DNA of 22,757 nucleotides from Halalkalibacillus halophilus DSM 18494. Lineage in GTDB: Bacteria > Bacillota > Bacilli > Bacillales > Alkalibacillaceae. The stretch lies in assembly GCF_000423105.1 (NCBI RefSeq), contig NZ_AUHI01000021.1, positions 1-22,757 on the forward strand, in the 5' to 3' direction. Made by a program: the position numbers and the translations under genes. Under the pieces are notes generated by a model that saw nothing but the letters and a program-made list of their open reading frames with translations, did not search any database and was not told the DNA's origin. Numbering within the stretch: position 1 is the first letter of the stretch; every line of letters begins with the position of its first letter. Positions 22,348 through 22,757 of the stretch are shown piece after piece.

Positions 22348-22757
22348 TGTATAGTGCAAAATAAAAGTAGTGAGAATTGCAAAGAAAACTTTAGAACGCT
22401 GTAATCGACAAAAAGCAAAAAAAAGGCTTGCCAGCCCAATCAAAACACCCTACCGTTAATGGTGACTAAACAATTAATGGTGGAGGGGAATGAAAGGATG
22501 CTGGCAATGCCTGAAGTTAATCATATCAAAAAACTAAGAAACGAGAAATCATTATCGATCAATGAAATATCAAAAAGAACGGGATTCAGCTGGGAAACAG
22601 TAAAGAAATATGCAGATGAGGATCAATTTCCTTCGGAGATTCTCCCTAAAAAGGGCGGCATGATGTATGAAGAAAAATGGGGAGAAATTGTTTCTGATTG
22701 GCTGTTAGAAGATTACGCTTTGAAAAAGAAGTTACGTCGTAATAATAAGATTATCTA
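22348..22757 (+). mobile_element. IS21-family insertion sequence, left end (runs off right edge)
   Basis: The element probably begins at TGTATAGTGCAAAATAAAAG (22348). It contains repeated subterminal units (TGCAAAATAAAA at 22356 and TGCAAAGAAAA about 22 bp later), as is typical of IS21-family ends with multiple repeats. The transposase reading frame starts at 22498. The exact left end is inferred because the right end is outside the window. Confidence 0.6.
22498..22757 (+). CDS. istA: IS21-family transposase (IstA), N-terminal part
   Basis: The first 86 residues are seen. They carry the IS21 helix-turn-helix: VNHIKKLRNEKSLSINEISK, followed by RTGFSWETVKKYADEDQFP. A KWGEIVSDWLLEDYALKKKLR segment follows, matching the linker before the DDE catalytic domain, which lies outside the window. 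IstA cuts and joins the element ends with the help of the IstB ATPase, normally encoded just downstream. The ATG at 22498 follows GGAGG by about ten bases; another ATG at 22490 is out of frame. Confidence 0.8.
   Translation, partial: MLAMPEVNHIKKLRNEKSLSINEISKRTGFSWETVKKYADEDQFPSEILPKKGGMMYEEKWGEIVSDWLLEDYALKKKLRRNNKII

Noticed and set aside
1..22757. CRISPR array, prophage or defence gene cluster
   Set aside because: No regularly spaced repeats, integrase, phage structural genes or recognisable defence proteins are visible; the only mobile elements seen are the group II intron and the IS21-type end.

Overview
The window looks like a chromosomal segment of a spore-forming, probably salt-tolerant member of the Bacillaceae (relatives of Oceanobacillus, Halobacillus, Virgibacillus or Pontibacillus). 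The grounds are low GC content, strong Gram-positive ribosome binding sites, U-run terminators, a minor small acid-soluble spore protein gene (sspP), Bacillus-type general-stress, YczE-like and GbsA-like proteins, a group IIC intron close to the Oceanobacillus type, and a very acidic extracytoplasmic betaine-binding lipoprotein. All names come from reading the sequence; no database search was run.

Left part (1-3000): the 5' end of a secreted-protein gene (minus strand), a decayed AT-rich stretch, and a complete group IIC intron with its reverse transcriptase/maturase, inserted directly after the U-run of an intrinsic terminator. Next (3000-8850): a general-stress flavin-fold protein behind a sigma-B-like promoter; a two-gene plus-strand unit of a YjiH-type membrane protein and a PLP aminotransferase; then, on the minus strand, a CLC anion transporter of the apparent fluoride (CLC-F) type and a DUF421 membrane protein followed by sspP.

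Centre (8850-13330): the most interesting unit. A divergent DeoC-like aldolase, an orphan OpuAC-type quaternary-amine-binding lipoprotein and a GbsA-type betaine aldehyde dehydrogenase lie in a row, with a TetR/BetI-like regulator gene facing them. Two operator-like sites 25 bp apart precede the aldolase gene, and a perfect version of the same motif overlaps the -35 region of the regulator gene. This supports one regulon. I infer uptake and cleavage of a betaine precursor that yields betaine aldehyde, then glycine betaine.

Right part (13500-22757): a DUF2254 membrane protein; a candidate structured small RNA (about 14958-15063); a small exported protein; a DUF1611 (DgcN-like) / ornithine-alanine racemase-like pair, translationally coupled and behind a terminator-like leader hairpin; a tRNA-dihydrouridine synthase; small membrane proteins; a broken GNAT gene; tRNA-Ala(GGC); an apparently leaderless ArsR-type repressor gene followed by an AHSA1/SRPBCC gene; and the left end of an IS21-family element that cuts into a resident gene at the window edge.
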